A DNA stretch of 64,000 nt from RBG-13-68-16 sp050018455 (GCA_050018455.1 JBEKAA010000022.1:17010-81009), one strand, 5' to 3'; counted from the stretch's first letter, positions 24,027 to 32,146 are shown. Numbers and translations: made by a program. Notes: generated by a model from the sequence alone, not told the origin.

Positions 24027-25180
24027 TGCGCAGCCTCCATGATCTTCTCCAGGACGGTTTCGGGCTCGTGGACCGTGCCTCCGGCGTGCGGGATCGAGAT
24101 CACGGTTGCCTTGCCGGAGACGGCCCGCTCGACCTCGAGCACCATCTGTCCCATGTTGAGCTCGGGCACGACGAAGGCCTTGGCCGTGAGGGCCAGATCG
24201 CGGATGACCTTCGCGGGGAACGGCCACGAGATGATCAGGCGCAGGTGCCCGACCTTGACGCCCTTGCGCCGCGCCGCCTCGACCGCGGCGCCGGCCACGC
24301 GCGAGGTGATCCCGAATGAGACCACCACCACGTCGGCGCCCTCGACGCCGTCGGTGCGCACGTCCACGAGCTTGTCGCGGTTGTTGCGGATCTTGTTGAC
24401 CAACCGCTTGACGAGCTTGTCCTGCGCCTGGGGGTTCATCGCCGGGTAGCCGCGCTCGTCGTGGGTGAGGCCGGTGATGTGGATGCGGTACCCGTCGCCG
24501 GCCTTGACCATCTCGGGGACCATCGAGCCGTCGGTCTCGTAGGGGTGGTACTCGCCGGGCTTCTTGGAGGTCCACTTGCGGTCGACGACCTCGATCTCGG
24601 ACGCGTCGGGGATGACGACGCGCTCGGTCATGTGGCCGACCACCTCGTCCATCATGAAGAACACCGGCACGCGGTAGGTCTCGGCCAGGTTGAACGCCTT
24701 GATCATCAGGTCGAAGCACTCCTGCGGCGAGTTGGGGGAGAGCGCGATCGGCTCGTAGTCGCCGTGCGAGCCCCACTTGACCTGCATCATGTCCGCCTGC
24801 GCCGGGAGCGTCGGCAGGCCGGTCGAGGGGCCGCCGCGCTGCACGTCCACGAACACGCAGGGGACCTCGGTGATCGCGGCCAGGCCGACGTGCTCCATCA
24901 TGAGCGAGAGCCCCGGCCCCGACGTCACGGTCATGACCTTCTTGCCGCCCCAAACCGCGCCCTGGATGGCGATCGAGGACGCGATCTCGTCCTCCATCTG
25001 GATGAACATCCCGCCTACGAGCGGGATGCGGGCGGCGAAGCGCTCGACCACCTCCGTCGACGGCGTGATCGGGTACCCGGCCACGAATCTGCACCCGGCG
25101 GCGATCGCCCCTTCGCAGGCGGCATGGTCGCCGTCGATGAAATGAATGCCTGTCAGAACTCCCTTGGGATCGGCGTGCAA
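24023..25180 (-). CDS. korA: 2-oxoacid:ferredoxin oxidoreductase, alpha subunit
   Basis: About 385 residues; oxidatively decarboxylates a 2-oxoacid (probably 2-oxoglutarate) to acyl-CoA with ferredoxin reduction, the anaerobic counterpart of 2-oxoglutarate dehydrogenase. YPITPSTEVVE, MEDEIASSIAIQGA and TSGPGLSLMMEH are the pyrimidine-binding domain signatures. A C-terminal domain II has FGITSRVAGAAV. The best ribosome-binding site (GGGAGG, 5 nt) precedes a TTG giving LHADPKG. A GTG 15 nt upstream has no Shine-Dalgarno and is the alternative start. Confidence 0.9.
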   Translation of the reverse strand: MHADPKGVLTGIHFIDGDHAACEGAIAAGCRFVAGYPITPSTEVVERFAARIPLVGGMFIQMEDEIASSIAIQGAVWGGKKVMTVTSGPGLSLMMEHVGLAAITEVPCVFVDVQRGGPSTGLPTLPAQADMMQVKWGSHGDYEPIALSPNSPQECFDLMIKAFNLAETYRVPVFFMMDEVVGHMTERVVIPDASEIEVVDRKWTSKKPGEYHPYETDGSMVPEMVKAGDGYRIHITGLTHDERGYPAMNPQAQDKLVKRLVNKIRNNRDKLVDVRTDGVEGADVVVVSFGITSRVAGAAVEAARRKGVKVGHLRLIISWPFPAKVIRDLALTAKAFVVPELNMGQMVLEVERAVSGKATVISIPHAGGTVHEPETVLEKIMEAAQ

Positions 25181-25217
25181 GACGTCCTCCCTCACTTTCG
25201 AAACTGGCCCCGGGGTG

Positions 25218-25514
25218 TCATCTCGCGGCGGGGACCGGCGGCGCGGCAGCAGCGGCCTGCCGGCGCTGCTCGATGTCCTTGAAACGCATCCCGAAGATGG
25301 CGAAGTCGGGGCAGTACAGCCCGCACAGGTCGCAGCCGGTGCAGTCCTCGGGGCGTCCCAGCACGGGGTAGTGGTACCCCTTGCGGTTGAACTCGCGCGA
25401 GAACTCGAGGCAGTGGGCGGGGCAGAAGTCGATGCAGTAGGAGCAGCCCTTGCAGACCTCCGGCTTCACGAAGACCGTCCCCTTGCCCTTCTTGACCTGT
25501 TCGCCGTCGCCCAT
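25218..25514 (-). CDS. korD: 2-oxoacid:ferredoxin oxidoreductase, delta (ferredoxin) subunit
   Basis: 98-residue dicluster ferredoxin with CKGCSYCIDFCP and CTGCDLCGLYCP, each binding one [4Fe-4S]. It passes electrons from the catalytic subunits to ferredoxin. ATG start with GAGGGGGGC 10 nt upstream. A TTG 18 nt earlier is unlikely. First gene of the korDABC operon. Confidence 0.9.
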   Translation of the reverse strand: MGDGEQVKKGKGTVFVKPEVCKGCSYCIDFCPAHCLEFSREFNRKGYHYPVLGRPEDCTGCDLCGLYCPDFAIFGMRFKDIEQRRQAAAAAPPVPAAR

Positions 25515-25541
25515 GAGCGGAGCCCCCCTCAAAACCCCGTG

Positions 25542-25571
25542 ATCCTACGCCATGGCGGAGGGCGGTTGCAA
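25542..25571 (-). promoter_or_regulatory. Candidate promoter of the kor operon
   Basis: On the minus strand TTGCAA and TAGGAT are separated by 18 nt, ending 28 nt before the korD ATG. Confidence 0.35.
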
Positions 25572-25587
25572 GGCAGGCGAGGCAAAA

Positions 25588-25625
25588 CTGACGTTCTAGT
25601 TAGAATTCAGTCTCAATATTTGGGA
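25588..25625 (+). promoter_or_regulatory. AT-rich patch with small palindrome between kor and fumarase genes
   Basis: TTCTAGTTAGAA (25594-25605) is an inverted repeat in an unusually AT-rich patch of the divergent gap, followed by TCTCAATATTTGG. It could be an operator or promoter element for either side; nothing else is seen in the gap except a TACTAT at 25673-25678. Confidence 0.25.
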
Positions 25626-25786
25626 ACTGGTGCGCAGGGGCCGAAGGGGGTGCGCGTCCGCTCGCCGCGCGCTACTATGCGGGAGAGCCGGGCGCCCCCG
25701 CCGGCGGCGGCGCACACCCAGATGCCGATCATGGAAGAACCGCAGCGGAGTGGTGACTTGAGAACCGTGCAAAGGAGGTCCCCCCT

Positions 25787-26671
25787 GTGTTGACGCGAGA
25801 ACAGTGGACCGAGAAGTTCGTGGATGTGATCGCGCACGCCTCGTCGCAGCTGCCTCCCGACGTGCTCGAGGCGCTGAAGCGCGGGCGCGACGCGGAGGAG
25901 CCAGGCTCGCTGGCGGCCAAGGCCCTCGACTCCATCCTCACCAACGTCGAGATGTCGAGGGGAAACTGGCAGCCGATCTGCCAGGACACCGGCACGCCGC
26001 TGGTGTGGATCCACCACCCGGTGGGGATGTCCACGCGGATGCTGACCGGCGCGTTCGAGGAGGCGGTGCGCCAGGCGACCGGCCGCCAGCTGCTGCGCCC
26101 CAACGCGGTGGACACGCTCACCGACAAGAACACCGGTCACGGCCAGGGCGCCGGCATCCCGACCGTCCACTGCGAGGAGTGGGACTCAGCCGAAGTCGAG
26201 GTGCGGGTGATCCTCAAGGGCGGCGGGTGCGAGAACTGCGGTGCGCAGTACTCCCTGCCGAACACCAAGCTGAAGGCCGACCGCGACCTCGACGGCGTGC
26301 GCCGCTGCATCCTCGATGCGGTCACCCAGGCGCAGGGCAAGGGGTGCGCCCCCGGCATCATCGGCGCCTGCTTCGGAGGGGACCGCGGCTCCGGGTTCGT
26401 GGAGTCGAAGCGGCAGCTCTTGCGGCGTCTCGACGACCACAATCCCATTCCCGAGCTCGACACGATGGAGCAGCAACTGCTCGAGCAGGGGAACCAGCTC
26501 GGCATCGGCCCGATGGGATTCGGCGGCAAGACGACGATCCTGGGCGTCAAGATCGGGAACCTCGCCCGCCTGCCGGCCTCCTATTTCGTGAGTGTCTCCT
26601 ACATGTGCTGGGCGAACCGCCGGGCGGGCGCGACGATCAGCCCCTCCGGGGAGGTCACGTGGCTCAACTGA
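25787..26671 (+). CDS. Fumarate hydratase class I, alpha (N-terminal) subunit
   Basis: Oxygen-sensitive [4Fe-4S] fumarase catalysing fumarate to malate. 294 residues: WQPICQDTGTPLVW (first cluster Cys), TDKNTGHGQGAGIP, LKGGGCENCGAQY and PGIIGACFGGDRGSG (further Cys). In two-subunit class I fumarases the alpha subunit holds the cluster. Start GTG preceded by a perfect AAAGGAGGTC. The beta subunit gene follows after a heptad array, rather than directly. Adjacent to korDABC, consistent with a TCA-cycle locus. Confidence 0.92.
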   Translation: MLTREQWTEKFVDVIAHASSQLPPDVLEALKRGRDAEEPGSLAAKALDSILTNVEMSRGNWQPICQDTGTPLVWIHHPVGMSTRMLTGAFEEAVRQATGRQLLRPNAVDTLTDKNTGHGQGAGIPTVHCEEWDSAEVEVRVILKGGGCENCGAQYSLPNTKLKADRDLDGVRRCILDAVTQAQGKGCAPGIIGACFGGDRGSGFVESKRQLLRRLDDHNPIPELDTMEQQLLEQGNQLGIGPMGFGGKTTILGVKIGNLARLPASYFVSVSYMCWANRRAGATISPSGEVTWLN

Positions 26672-26815
26672 GAGCCGACAGCTCACAGCCGACAGCCAAC
26701 TGCAAGGCTCCGGAGTCGCATCGACGATCATCGACCGAACCTCAGCTCCCCCAGGTGTCTTGGGGTGGGTGGGGGAGCTGTCAGCTGTGAGCTGTCGGCT
26801 GTCGGCCCGGTCTCT
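26672..26815. repeat. CAGCCGA/CAGCTCA heptad array between fumarase subunit genes
   Basis: GAGCCGACAGCTCACAGCCG starts at the alpha stop codon. After a CTTGGGGTGGGTGGGGGAG loop come the inverted units GCTGTCAGCTGTGAGCTGTC. The loop resembles those of the arrays at 13368 and 55770. Confidence 0.8.
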
Positions 26816-26828
26816 CGGGAGGTGAAGA

Positions 26829-27416
26829 ATGGCGAAACTACAGCTTCCGTGTGAAGAAGCAGCTATCCGGGCCCTCAAGGTGGGGGACTTCCTGGAGCTT
26901 TCGGGACGCATGATCACCGGACGCGACGCCGCCCACCACTGGCTGCTGCACGGCTTCCGCGAGGAGGTGGCGCCGTTCCTGAAGGACTCGGTGATCTACC
27001 ACGTGGGGCCGGTCGTCAAGAAGCACGAGGACGGGCACTATACGTTCGTGGCGGCCGGGCCGACCACGAGCGCTCGCGAGGAGCCTTTCCAGGCCGACGT
27101 GATCGGCAAGTACGGCCTGCGGGGGGTGATCGGCAAGGGCGGCATGGGGCCGAAGACGCTCAAGGGGCTGCAGGAGCACGGCGCCGTCTACCTGCACGCC
27201 GTCGGCGGCACCGCGCAGGTGCTGGCGCAGGCGGTGGTCAAGGTGGAGCAGGTTTTTCAGCTCAAGGAGTTCGGCGTGCCCGAGGCGCTCTGGGTGATCC
27301 AGGTGAAGGACTTCCCCGTGGTGGTCACGATGGACTCCCACGGCGGCTCGCTGCACGCCGAGGTCGAGAAGGCCTCCAAGGCGAAGCTCGAGCAGTTGCT
27401 CGGACTCTCGGCATAG
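26829..27416 (+). CDS. Fumarate hydratase class I, beta (C-terminal) subunit
   Basis: 195 residues, the swivelling domain that completes the class I fumarase active site. It has LELSGRMITGRDAAHHWL, VGPTTS-type segment AAGPTTSAREE, VIGKGGMGPKTL and EALWVIQVKDFP. SD GGGAGGTGAAG before the ATG. Must pair with the alpha subunit encoded 157 nt upstream. Confidence 0.92.
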   Translation: MAKLQLPCEEAAIRALKVGDFLELSGRMITGRDAAHHWLLHGFREEVAPFLKDSVIYHVGPVVKKHEDGHYTFVAAGPTTSAREEPFQADVIGKYGLRGVIGKGGMGPKTLKGLQEHGAVYLHAVGGTAQVLAQAVVKVEQVFQLKEFGVPEALWVIQVKDFPVVVTMDSHGGSLHAEVEKASKAKLEQLLGLSA

Positions 27417-27445
27417 GCGGTATCTCAAATCGGACTGAACGTAAG

Positions 27446-27463
27446 GGGCGGCTCCGGCCGCCC
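27446..27463 (+). terminator. GC-rich hairpin after fumarase beta
   Basis: GGGCGGC/GCCGCCC, 7-bp perfect stem with TCCG loop, followed by only two Ts. It lies between convergent fumarase beta and MFS genes and could serve both. Confidence 0.45.
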
Positions 27464-27505
27464 TTCGCGTGCGCAGAGCGTGGGCACGAGCCGACCCGGC
27501 CCGGG

Positions 27506-28828
27506 CTATACGATTGCCCCGTCTTCTCGCGGGCGGGGCTCCAGCTCGTGCTCGACGCCGATCGTGGTGCCGCGCGTCTCCGGCAGCGTCCACACCCACA
27601 GGCCGGTGATGAGCGCGAAGAAGCCGGCCAGCGAGATTCCGCCGCCGAGGCCGTACCGGGCCGCGACCGTCGTGATCACGAGGGGAGTGAAGAACTGCAC
27701 GCCGCGGGCGAGGTTGAACGCGGCGCCCATCGCAGTGTTGCGGACCCTGGTCGGGAAGATCTCCGAGAAGATCGGGCCGTACCCCGAGTAGTTGCCCGTT
27801 CCCAGGCCGACCAGGAACATGAACAGGATTGTCATTGCCGGGTACACCGCGAGGGCGCCCCAGAACCAGGTGACCGCGAACAACCCGATCGCCCAGACGA
27901 GCGAGTAGATCGTGTACGCGACCCGGCGCCCCTTCCAGTCCGCCACGACCCCGAACGAGAGGTAGCCGAGGGTGCCGCCGGTCTGGGTCACGAGCATCCA
28001 GATCCCGGCCTTTCCGAGCGACGACCCGAGGTGCTCGTACAGGTACCTCGGCATCCAGGAGTACGTGAACCAGTAGGCCGACATGTCGGTGGTCGCGAGG
28101 ACGAGACCCAGGAGGAATAGCCGCCGCAGATCCGGCGTGGCCAGCAGGAACCGGAGCTGGCTGGTCTCCTTCGGGGCGGCCACGCGCTTGCGCTCGAGCC
28201 ACACGTCCGACTCGGGCATGTGCCGCCGGATGAGCACCACCAGCAGGGCAGGGACGACGGAGATGAAAAAGCAGCCGCGCCATCCCCAGTCGGGTCCGAA
28301 GGCGTTCGCCAGGGCCGGCTGGACGAACCCTCCGATGATCGAAGCGATCGCAATTCCCAGCGGCGCACCCGTCTGCATCACCGCCGCGAACCGGCCGCGC
28401 ATCCGGGCCGGGAAGGTCTCGCCCACGAGGGTCTGCCCGGTGGCCCACTCGCCCCCGACGCCGAGGCCGGTGATGACGCGGCAGACCGCGAGCCACGCGG
28501 CGCCCTGCGCGAACCCGCACAGGAACGCACCGAGCGAGTACACCAGGATGGTCCAGGAAAGGACGGTCTTCCTCCCGAACCTGTCCGCGAGCCACCCGAA
28601 CACGATGCCGCCCAGCGCGGTCGCGGCGAGGGTCGTGCCGACGAGGAGCGAGAGCGACGAGTCGGAGAGGGCGAGCGATTTCTTGATCGGGATGAGCAGG
28701 AACGAGAACAGCATCAGGTCGTAGAAGTCGAAGAGCCACCCCGCCCACGACATCGCGAGGATCAGGAAGTGTTTCCCGGTGGGCCTGTCGTACTGGTTGA
28801 GGAGACGGGTGGCGGGTTCCTGCTCCAT
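27506..28828 (-). CDS. MFS transporter, MHS/carboxylate-symporter type
   Basis: 440 residues with 12 predicted membrane segments. N-terminal DFYDLMLFSFLL in the first helix, loop motif GWLADRFGRKTV (MFS motif A), and LGVGGEWATGQTLVGE. These are features of the metabolite:H+ symporter and lactate/dicarboxylate transporter groups. C-terminal PETRGTTI is typical of sugar/acid porters. Substrate unknown; convergent with the fumarase genes. Confidence 0.85.
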   Translation of the reverse strand: MEQEPATRLLNQYDRPTGKHFLILAMSWAGWLFDFYDLMLFSFLLIPIKKSLALSDSSLSLLVGTTLAATALGGIVFGWLADRFGRKTVLSWTILVYSLGAFLCGFAQGAAWLAVCRVITGLGVGGEWATGQTLVGETFPARMRGRFAAVMQTGAPLGIAIASIIGGFVQPALANAFGPDWGWRGCFFISVVPALLVVLIRRHMPESDVWLERKRVAAPKETSQLRFLLATPDLRRLFLLGLVLATTDMSAYWFTYSWMPRYLYEHLGSSLGKAGIWMLVTQTGGTLGYLSFGVVADWKGRRVAYTIYSLVWAIGLFAVTWFWGALAVYPAMTILFMFLVGLGTGNYSGYGPIFSEIFPTRVRNTAMGAAFNLARGVQFFTPLVITTVAARYGLGGGISLAGFFALITGLWVWTLPETRGTTIGVEHELEPRPREDGAIV

Positions 28829-28917
28829 AGGCCCTCCGGAGATCCTGCCGGTACCGTAACCCCTGCGCAGGCGCCGCGCAATAGCGGCGGCGTCGTCTCA
28901 AGAGGATGATCGGGCCG

Positions 28918-29439
28918 TCACGATGCCGGGGCGACGAAGGGGTCCTCGGCCCATGCGCCGAGGATCTCGCCGATGAAGACGCGGTGGTAGTCCCTGCGCG
29001 GGTAGAGATCGCCGATGGCGGGGTCGAGGAACCGCGCGGGATCGAGGTCAACGGTGGCGAGCGTCCGGCACTCGAGGGCCAGCTCCGCCTCGGCGACGCG
29101 CGGCGTTCTCACGGCCTCGCCCGTCACGGGGTGCAGACCGGTTGCCGCCCACTTGTCGGTGTCCCGCCCCGAGACGGCGCCGCAGAGATCCAGGGCTGCA
29201 CGGTGCGCCTCGGGGAGGAAGTTCACGGTGAACGCCGGTTCCTCTCCGAGCAGGGAGAACGTGAATCGCGTCGGGCGCACGTAGACCGTCGCGACGGGGC
29301 GGTTCCACAACGTTCCGAGTCCTCCCCACGAGACGGTCATCGGGTTGGGACGGTCGCTGCCGGCGACGAGGAGCGCCCACTGCCGATCGAAGATGGAGAA
29401 GGGCGTGACGATCAGTTCCTGGGGGGAGATCCGACGCAT
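28918..29439 (-). CDS. Flavin reductase-like (FMN-binding split-barrel) protein
   Basis: 173 residues with PFSIFDRQWALLVAG, NPMTVSWGGLGTLWNRP and VYVRPTRFTF, the FMN-binding pattern of the flavin reductase/HpaC-like split barrel. FTVNFLPEAHR lies in the middle. It probably reduces or carries FMN; the partner enzyme is unknown. GGAGGTGTCTCG precedes the ATG. Confidence 0.85.
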   Translation of the reverse strand: MRRISPQELIVTPFSIFDRQWALLVAGSDRPNPMTVSWGGLGTLWNRPVATVYVRPTRFTFSLLGEEPAFTVNFLPEAHRAALDLCGAVSGRDTDKWAATGLHPVTGEAVRTPRVAEAELALECRTLATVDLDPARFLDPAIGDLYPRRDYHRVFIGEILGAWAEDPFVAPAS

Positions 29440-29465
29440 CGAGACACCTCCGGGCACCCGAGCCC

Positions 29466-29540
29466 TCACGGTACCACGCCACCCTGCTCGACCTCGAACC
29501 CTGCCGACACCCACGCGTCGAACCCGCCGGACAGCGTGAA
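29466..29540 (-). pseudogene. Remnant of a rhodanese domain C-terminus
   Basis: On the minus strand the frame ending at 29466 reads LSGGFDAWVSAGFEVE before a stop. LSGGFDAW is the typical end of a rhodanese domain, after the active-site loop. Upstream in the same frame a stop codon follows at once and no Cys-loop is found, so only a tail is left. Confidence 0.45.
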
Positions 29541-29610
29541 TCATCCACGTGCCTCCCGATGATGCAAGATCCCGCTTGGGTCGCCGGGCTCGCTTTGGTA
29601 TTGTCGCGCC

Positions 29611-30222
29611 ATGGAAAGACGTTGCTGGCTCGGGAAGCCGGATCCGCTCATGGAGGCCTACCACGACACCGAGTGGGGCGTACCGATGCACGACGACCGG
29701 AGGCATTTCGAGTTCCTGGTCCTGGAGGGCGCGCAGGCCGGGTTGTCGTGGCGGACCGTTCTGCAGCGGCGGGAGGGGTACCGGCGCGCGTTCGCCGGCT
29801 TCGACCCGGAGAAAGTTGCTCGCTTCACCCCGGCCAGGGTCGAGAAACTTCTGGCGGACCCCGGCATCATCCGGAACCGCCAGAAGGTCAACTCGGCCGT
29901 CGGAAATGCCCGTGCCCTGTTGAAGGTGCAGGACGAGCTCGGATCGTTCGACGCGCTGATCTGGCGTTTCGTGGGCGGCTCGCCGATCATCAACGCCAGG
30001 AAGACGCTCACGGACATCCCGGCGCTGACCCCCGAGTCGGAGGCTCTGTCCAGGGAACTCGCCAGGCGCGGCTTCACCTTCGTTGGGCCGACGATCGTCT
30101 ACGCGCACATGCAGGCGTGCGGCCTCGTGAACGACCACCTCGTGGACTGCTACCGCCACGCCGAGCTCGGCGGCCGGCCGCGCGCAAGCGCGAGGCGGGC
30201 TCCGGCCGGGGGGAAGACGTGA
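29611..30222 (+). CDS. tag: DNA-3-methyladenine glycosylase I
   Basis: Excises 3-methyladenine from alkylated DNA. 203 residues: N-terminal CWLG (zinc Cys), AYHDTEWGVP (zinc His), EGAQAGLSW, INARKT-type substrate loop, and YAHMQACGLVNDHLVDC with the C-terminal zinc His and Cys. All four zinc ligands of the family are present. No Shine-Dalgarno: TATTGT ends 6 nt before the ATG, suggesting a leaderless message. The C-terminal basic tail overlaps the efpL start by 4 nt. Confidence 0.93.
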   Translation: MERRCWLGKPDPLMEAYHDTEWGVPMHDDRRHFEFLVLEGAQAGLSWRTVLQRREGYRRAFAGFDPEKVARFTPARVEKLLADPGIIRNRQKVNSAVGNARALLKVQDELGSFDALIWRFVGGSPIINARKTLTDIPALTPESEALSRELARRGFTFVGPTIVYAHMQACGLVNDHLVDCYRHAELGGRPRASARRAPAGGKT

Positions 30223-30788
30223 TCGGCGCCACCGAGATCAAGCGGGGCGACATCCTGGACATCGACGGCGCGCCGTGGCAGGTCAGCGACGTCGCGGTGC
30301 AGACGCCGAGCGCCCGGGGCGCGAGCCTGCTCGTGAAGGTCAAGACCCGCAGCCTTCGGACCGGGCAGTCGCTTGCCCGCACGTATCGGGGGAACGAGAC
30401 AGTGGACGTCGCCGACTGCGAGAAGCGGCCCGTGCAGTTCCTCTACCGCCAGGATGACGAGTTCGTGTTCATGGACCAGGGCAGCTACGAGCAGTTCACC
30501 TTCCTCGCCGAGACGCTGGGCGACAACGTCGGGTACCTCACGGACGGGCTGGAGTTGCGCTCGCTGCTTTACAACGGCGAGGTGCTGACCGTGGAGCTGC
30601 CGATGACGGTGGAATTGCTGGTGGTCGACACGGCGCCGGCGATCAAGGGCGCCACCGCCCAGGCGCAGCTGAAACCAGCCACGCTCGAGACCGGGATCGA
30701 GGTGCTGGTGCCGCCGTATCTCACGTCCGGCGAGAGGATCAAGGTCGACACCCGCGACGGGCGCTTCGTCGAGCGCGTCAAGCAGTAA
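30219..30788 (+). CDS. efpL: Elongation factor P-like protein (EfpL/YeiP type)
   Basis: 189-residue, three-domain EF-P paralogue that acts at the ribosomal E/P site on stalling sequences. Where EF-P has a modified Lys in a PGKG loop, this protein has TPSARGAS, the SPTARGA-like loop with Arg typical of YeiP/EfpL, with no Lys to be modified. Conserved FVFMDQGSYEQF and TGIEVLVPPYL segments follow. GTG start; GGGGGGAAGAC upstream, overlapping the end of tag. No epmA/epmB or earP is nearby. Confidence 0.87.
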   Translation: MIGATEIKRGDILDIDGAPWQVSDVAVQTPSARGASLLVKVKTRSLRTGQSLARTYRGNETVDVADCEKRPVQFLYRQDDEFVFMDQGSYEQFTFLAETLGDNVGYLTDGLELRSLLYNGEVLTVELPMTVELLVVDTAPAIKGATAQAQLKPATLETGIEVLVPPYLTSGERIKVDTRDGRFVERVKQ

Positions 30789-30917
30789 CAGGGAAGACGG
30801 GAAACGTAAAAGGTCAAAGGGAAGACGCGGGACGGCAAACCAATGGCGGTTGCACGGTCTCGTTGTTCGTTTGACCTTTCCCTTTTCACGTTTTCCAAGG
30901 AACCTTCGAACGGGGCT
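30789..30917. repeat. Inverted heptad array with one octad pair
   Basis: GGGAAGACGGGAAACG and AAAGGTCAAAGGGAAGACG on the left; GTTTGACCTTTCCCTTTTCA and GGAACCTTCGAACG on the right. Confidence 0.7.
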
Positions 30918-30919
30918 GT

Positions 30920-31126
30920 CTAGCCGCGCTCGACCTTCCGGCGGAGGGCGGGCCAGGTGGTGATCGCGCCCGCCAGCGCTGAGGCCGCCACCGTGGCGGG
31001 CGAGGCGCGGTAGACCTGTCCGGGCCCCGAGCGGCCGGGGAAGTTGCGGTTGATCGAGGCGATCGTGACCTCGTCGGCGCAACGCCGGACGGTACGGTTC
31101 TGCCACCAGCTCCCCACGGGCAGGAT
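30920..31126 (-). pseudogene. C-terminal fragment of an aconitase/LeuC-family dehydratase
   Basis: About 65 residues on the minus strand read TIASINRNFPGRSGPGQVYR then ASPATVAASALAGAIT, the conserved C-terminal end of aconitase or 3-isopropylmalate dehydratase large subunits. The preceding about 400 residues with the Fe-S cysteines are absent, and there is no ribosome-binding site. A deletion remnant at the edge of a repeat array and beside the nucleotidyltransferase gene. Confidence 0.7.
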
Positions 31127-31182
31127 CGAGTGTAGCCATGCAGGGCGGCGCGTACAATAGTGCAGGTTAGGAGCGGAGCGCC

Positions 31183-31746
31183 TTGGACTTCCTCACCACC
31201 TTGCGCGACGTCGGGGCGTGTTTCGACGCCCTCGGGTGCCGGTGGGCCGTGATCGGAGCGCTCGCGGCCGGGATCCACGGCGTCCCCCGCACGACCGTGG
31301 ACATCGATGCCCTGATCGACGGAGCGATCGCCTCGCGGCTGGACCTGCTGCTGGCCGACCTCGGCTATACCGTCACCTTCCGGTGGGAGGAGAGCTCTCA
31401 TTTCTCGTCGCCGCGCCCGGACCGCTGCCCCCTGGACTTCCTCCACGCCCGGCGCCCCCACACGCTGGCGATGTTGGACCGCGCAAAGCGGGTGGAGTTG
31501 GGGGGAACGGGTCTCCTGACCCCGGTCGTTGAGGTCGAGGACCTCATTGGCCTCAAAGTGCAGGCGCTGGTGAACGACCCGGACCGCCGTCGCGGCGAGT
31601 TGGTGGACATCCGCGCGCTGTTCGAGGCGGCGGCCGCGCGGGGCGTGCGGCTCGACTGCAAGCGGGTCTGGGAGTACTTCGCTCTTTTCGGGGAGGAACG
31701 CGAGTACGATGAGCTTCTGAAGGGGCTCAAGGATGCTGTCTCCTGA
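31183..31746 (+). CDS. MNT-type nucleotidyltransferase (possible toxin-antitoxin component)
   Basis: 187 residues with the nucleotidyltransferase core: GALAAGIHGVPRTTVDID (G-x-R-x-T-x-DxD) with two metal Asp, and a third acidic residue in PLDFL. EVEDLIGLKVQALVNDPDRR resembles the helical part of AbiEii-like or MNT proteins. TTG start with AGGAG 9 nt upstream; TACAAT at 31153-31158 is a likely -10. A small ORF overlaps its 3' end by 14 nt. Toxin activity is an inference from this arrangement. Confidence 0.75.
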   Translation: MDFLTTLRDVGACFDALGCRWAVIGALAAGIHGVPRTTVDIDALIDGAIASRLDLLLADLGYTVTFRWEESSHFSSPRPDRCPLDFLHARRPHTLAMLDRAKRVELGGTGLLTPVVEVEDLIGLKVQALVNDPDRRRGELVDIRALFEAAAARGVRLDCKRVWEYFALFGEEREYDELLKGLKDAVS

Positions 31747-31942
31747 AGAGCGCGATGGGATGCTGGCCGAGGCCGCCGACCTCCGGCGATGCGAGGTGCT
31801 GCGCGCGGCCCGCAGTTCGGCGCGGGGGGTTGTGAGCCCGAAGTCGTTGCTGTCGTTTCTCACCAAGGCGGCCTCCCTGCTGGGCCCGCTGGCTTCCCGC
31901 CCGCGCCCGCGACGCGGCATCGGGAAACGCTACCTCCTCTGA
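31733..31942 (+). CDS. Small protein coupled to the nucleotidyltransferase
   Basis: 69 residues: acidic N-terminal half (LSPEERDGMLAEAADLRR) and strongly basic C-terminus (RPRPRRGIGKRYLL). Overlaps the upstream gene by 14 nt with GAAGGGGC as ribosome-binding site, so the two are translationally coupled. Possibly the antitoxin or partner of the nucleotidyltransferase; no named domain recognised. Confidence 0.55.
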   Translation: MLSPEERDGMLAEAADLRRCEVLRAARSSARGVVSPKSLLSFLTKAASLLGPLASRPRPRRGIGKRYLL

Positions 31943-31962
31943 CAGGCGGCATACTGGCGAAG

Positions 31963-32128
31963 GACAAGAGGTCAAGTGTAAAGCGGCAAAGGGCAAACGT
32001 ACGACAGGATACGCAGGGTAACGCACCGGCGAGGGTTGGCCTGGAGAGTTGTTCTTGGTCTTTCCTTTGACCTTTCACGTTTGCCCCTTTACCTCTCCCT
32101 GTTGAACCTTCGAACCTTCGAACTTCTG
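31963..32128. repeat. Nested heptad/octad array upstream of queA
   Basis: AAGAGGTCAAGTGTAAAGCG on the left; TTTGACCTTTCACGTTTGCC and GAACCTTCGAACCTTCGAAC on the right, around a unique loop. TAGCAT at 32135-32140 follows, 6 nt before the queA GTG. Confidence 0.65.
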
Positions 32129-32146
32129 AACATGTAGCATTTCCCT

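Noticed and set aside
26838..29051. A long minus-strand frame over fumarase beta and the MFS gene
   Set aside because: It is an out-of-frame shadow: the MFS protein reads in another minus frame and fumarase beta on the plus strand, both with clear motifs.
30219..30788. Ordinary EF-P
   Set aside because: The modification-site Lys loop is replaced by the SARGA-type loop of EfpL/YeiP.
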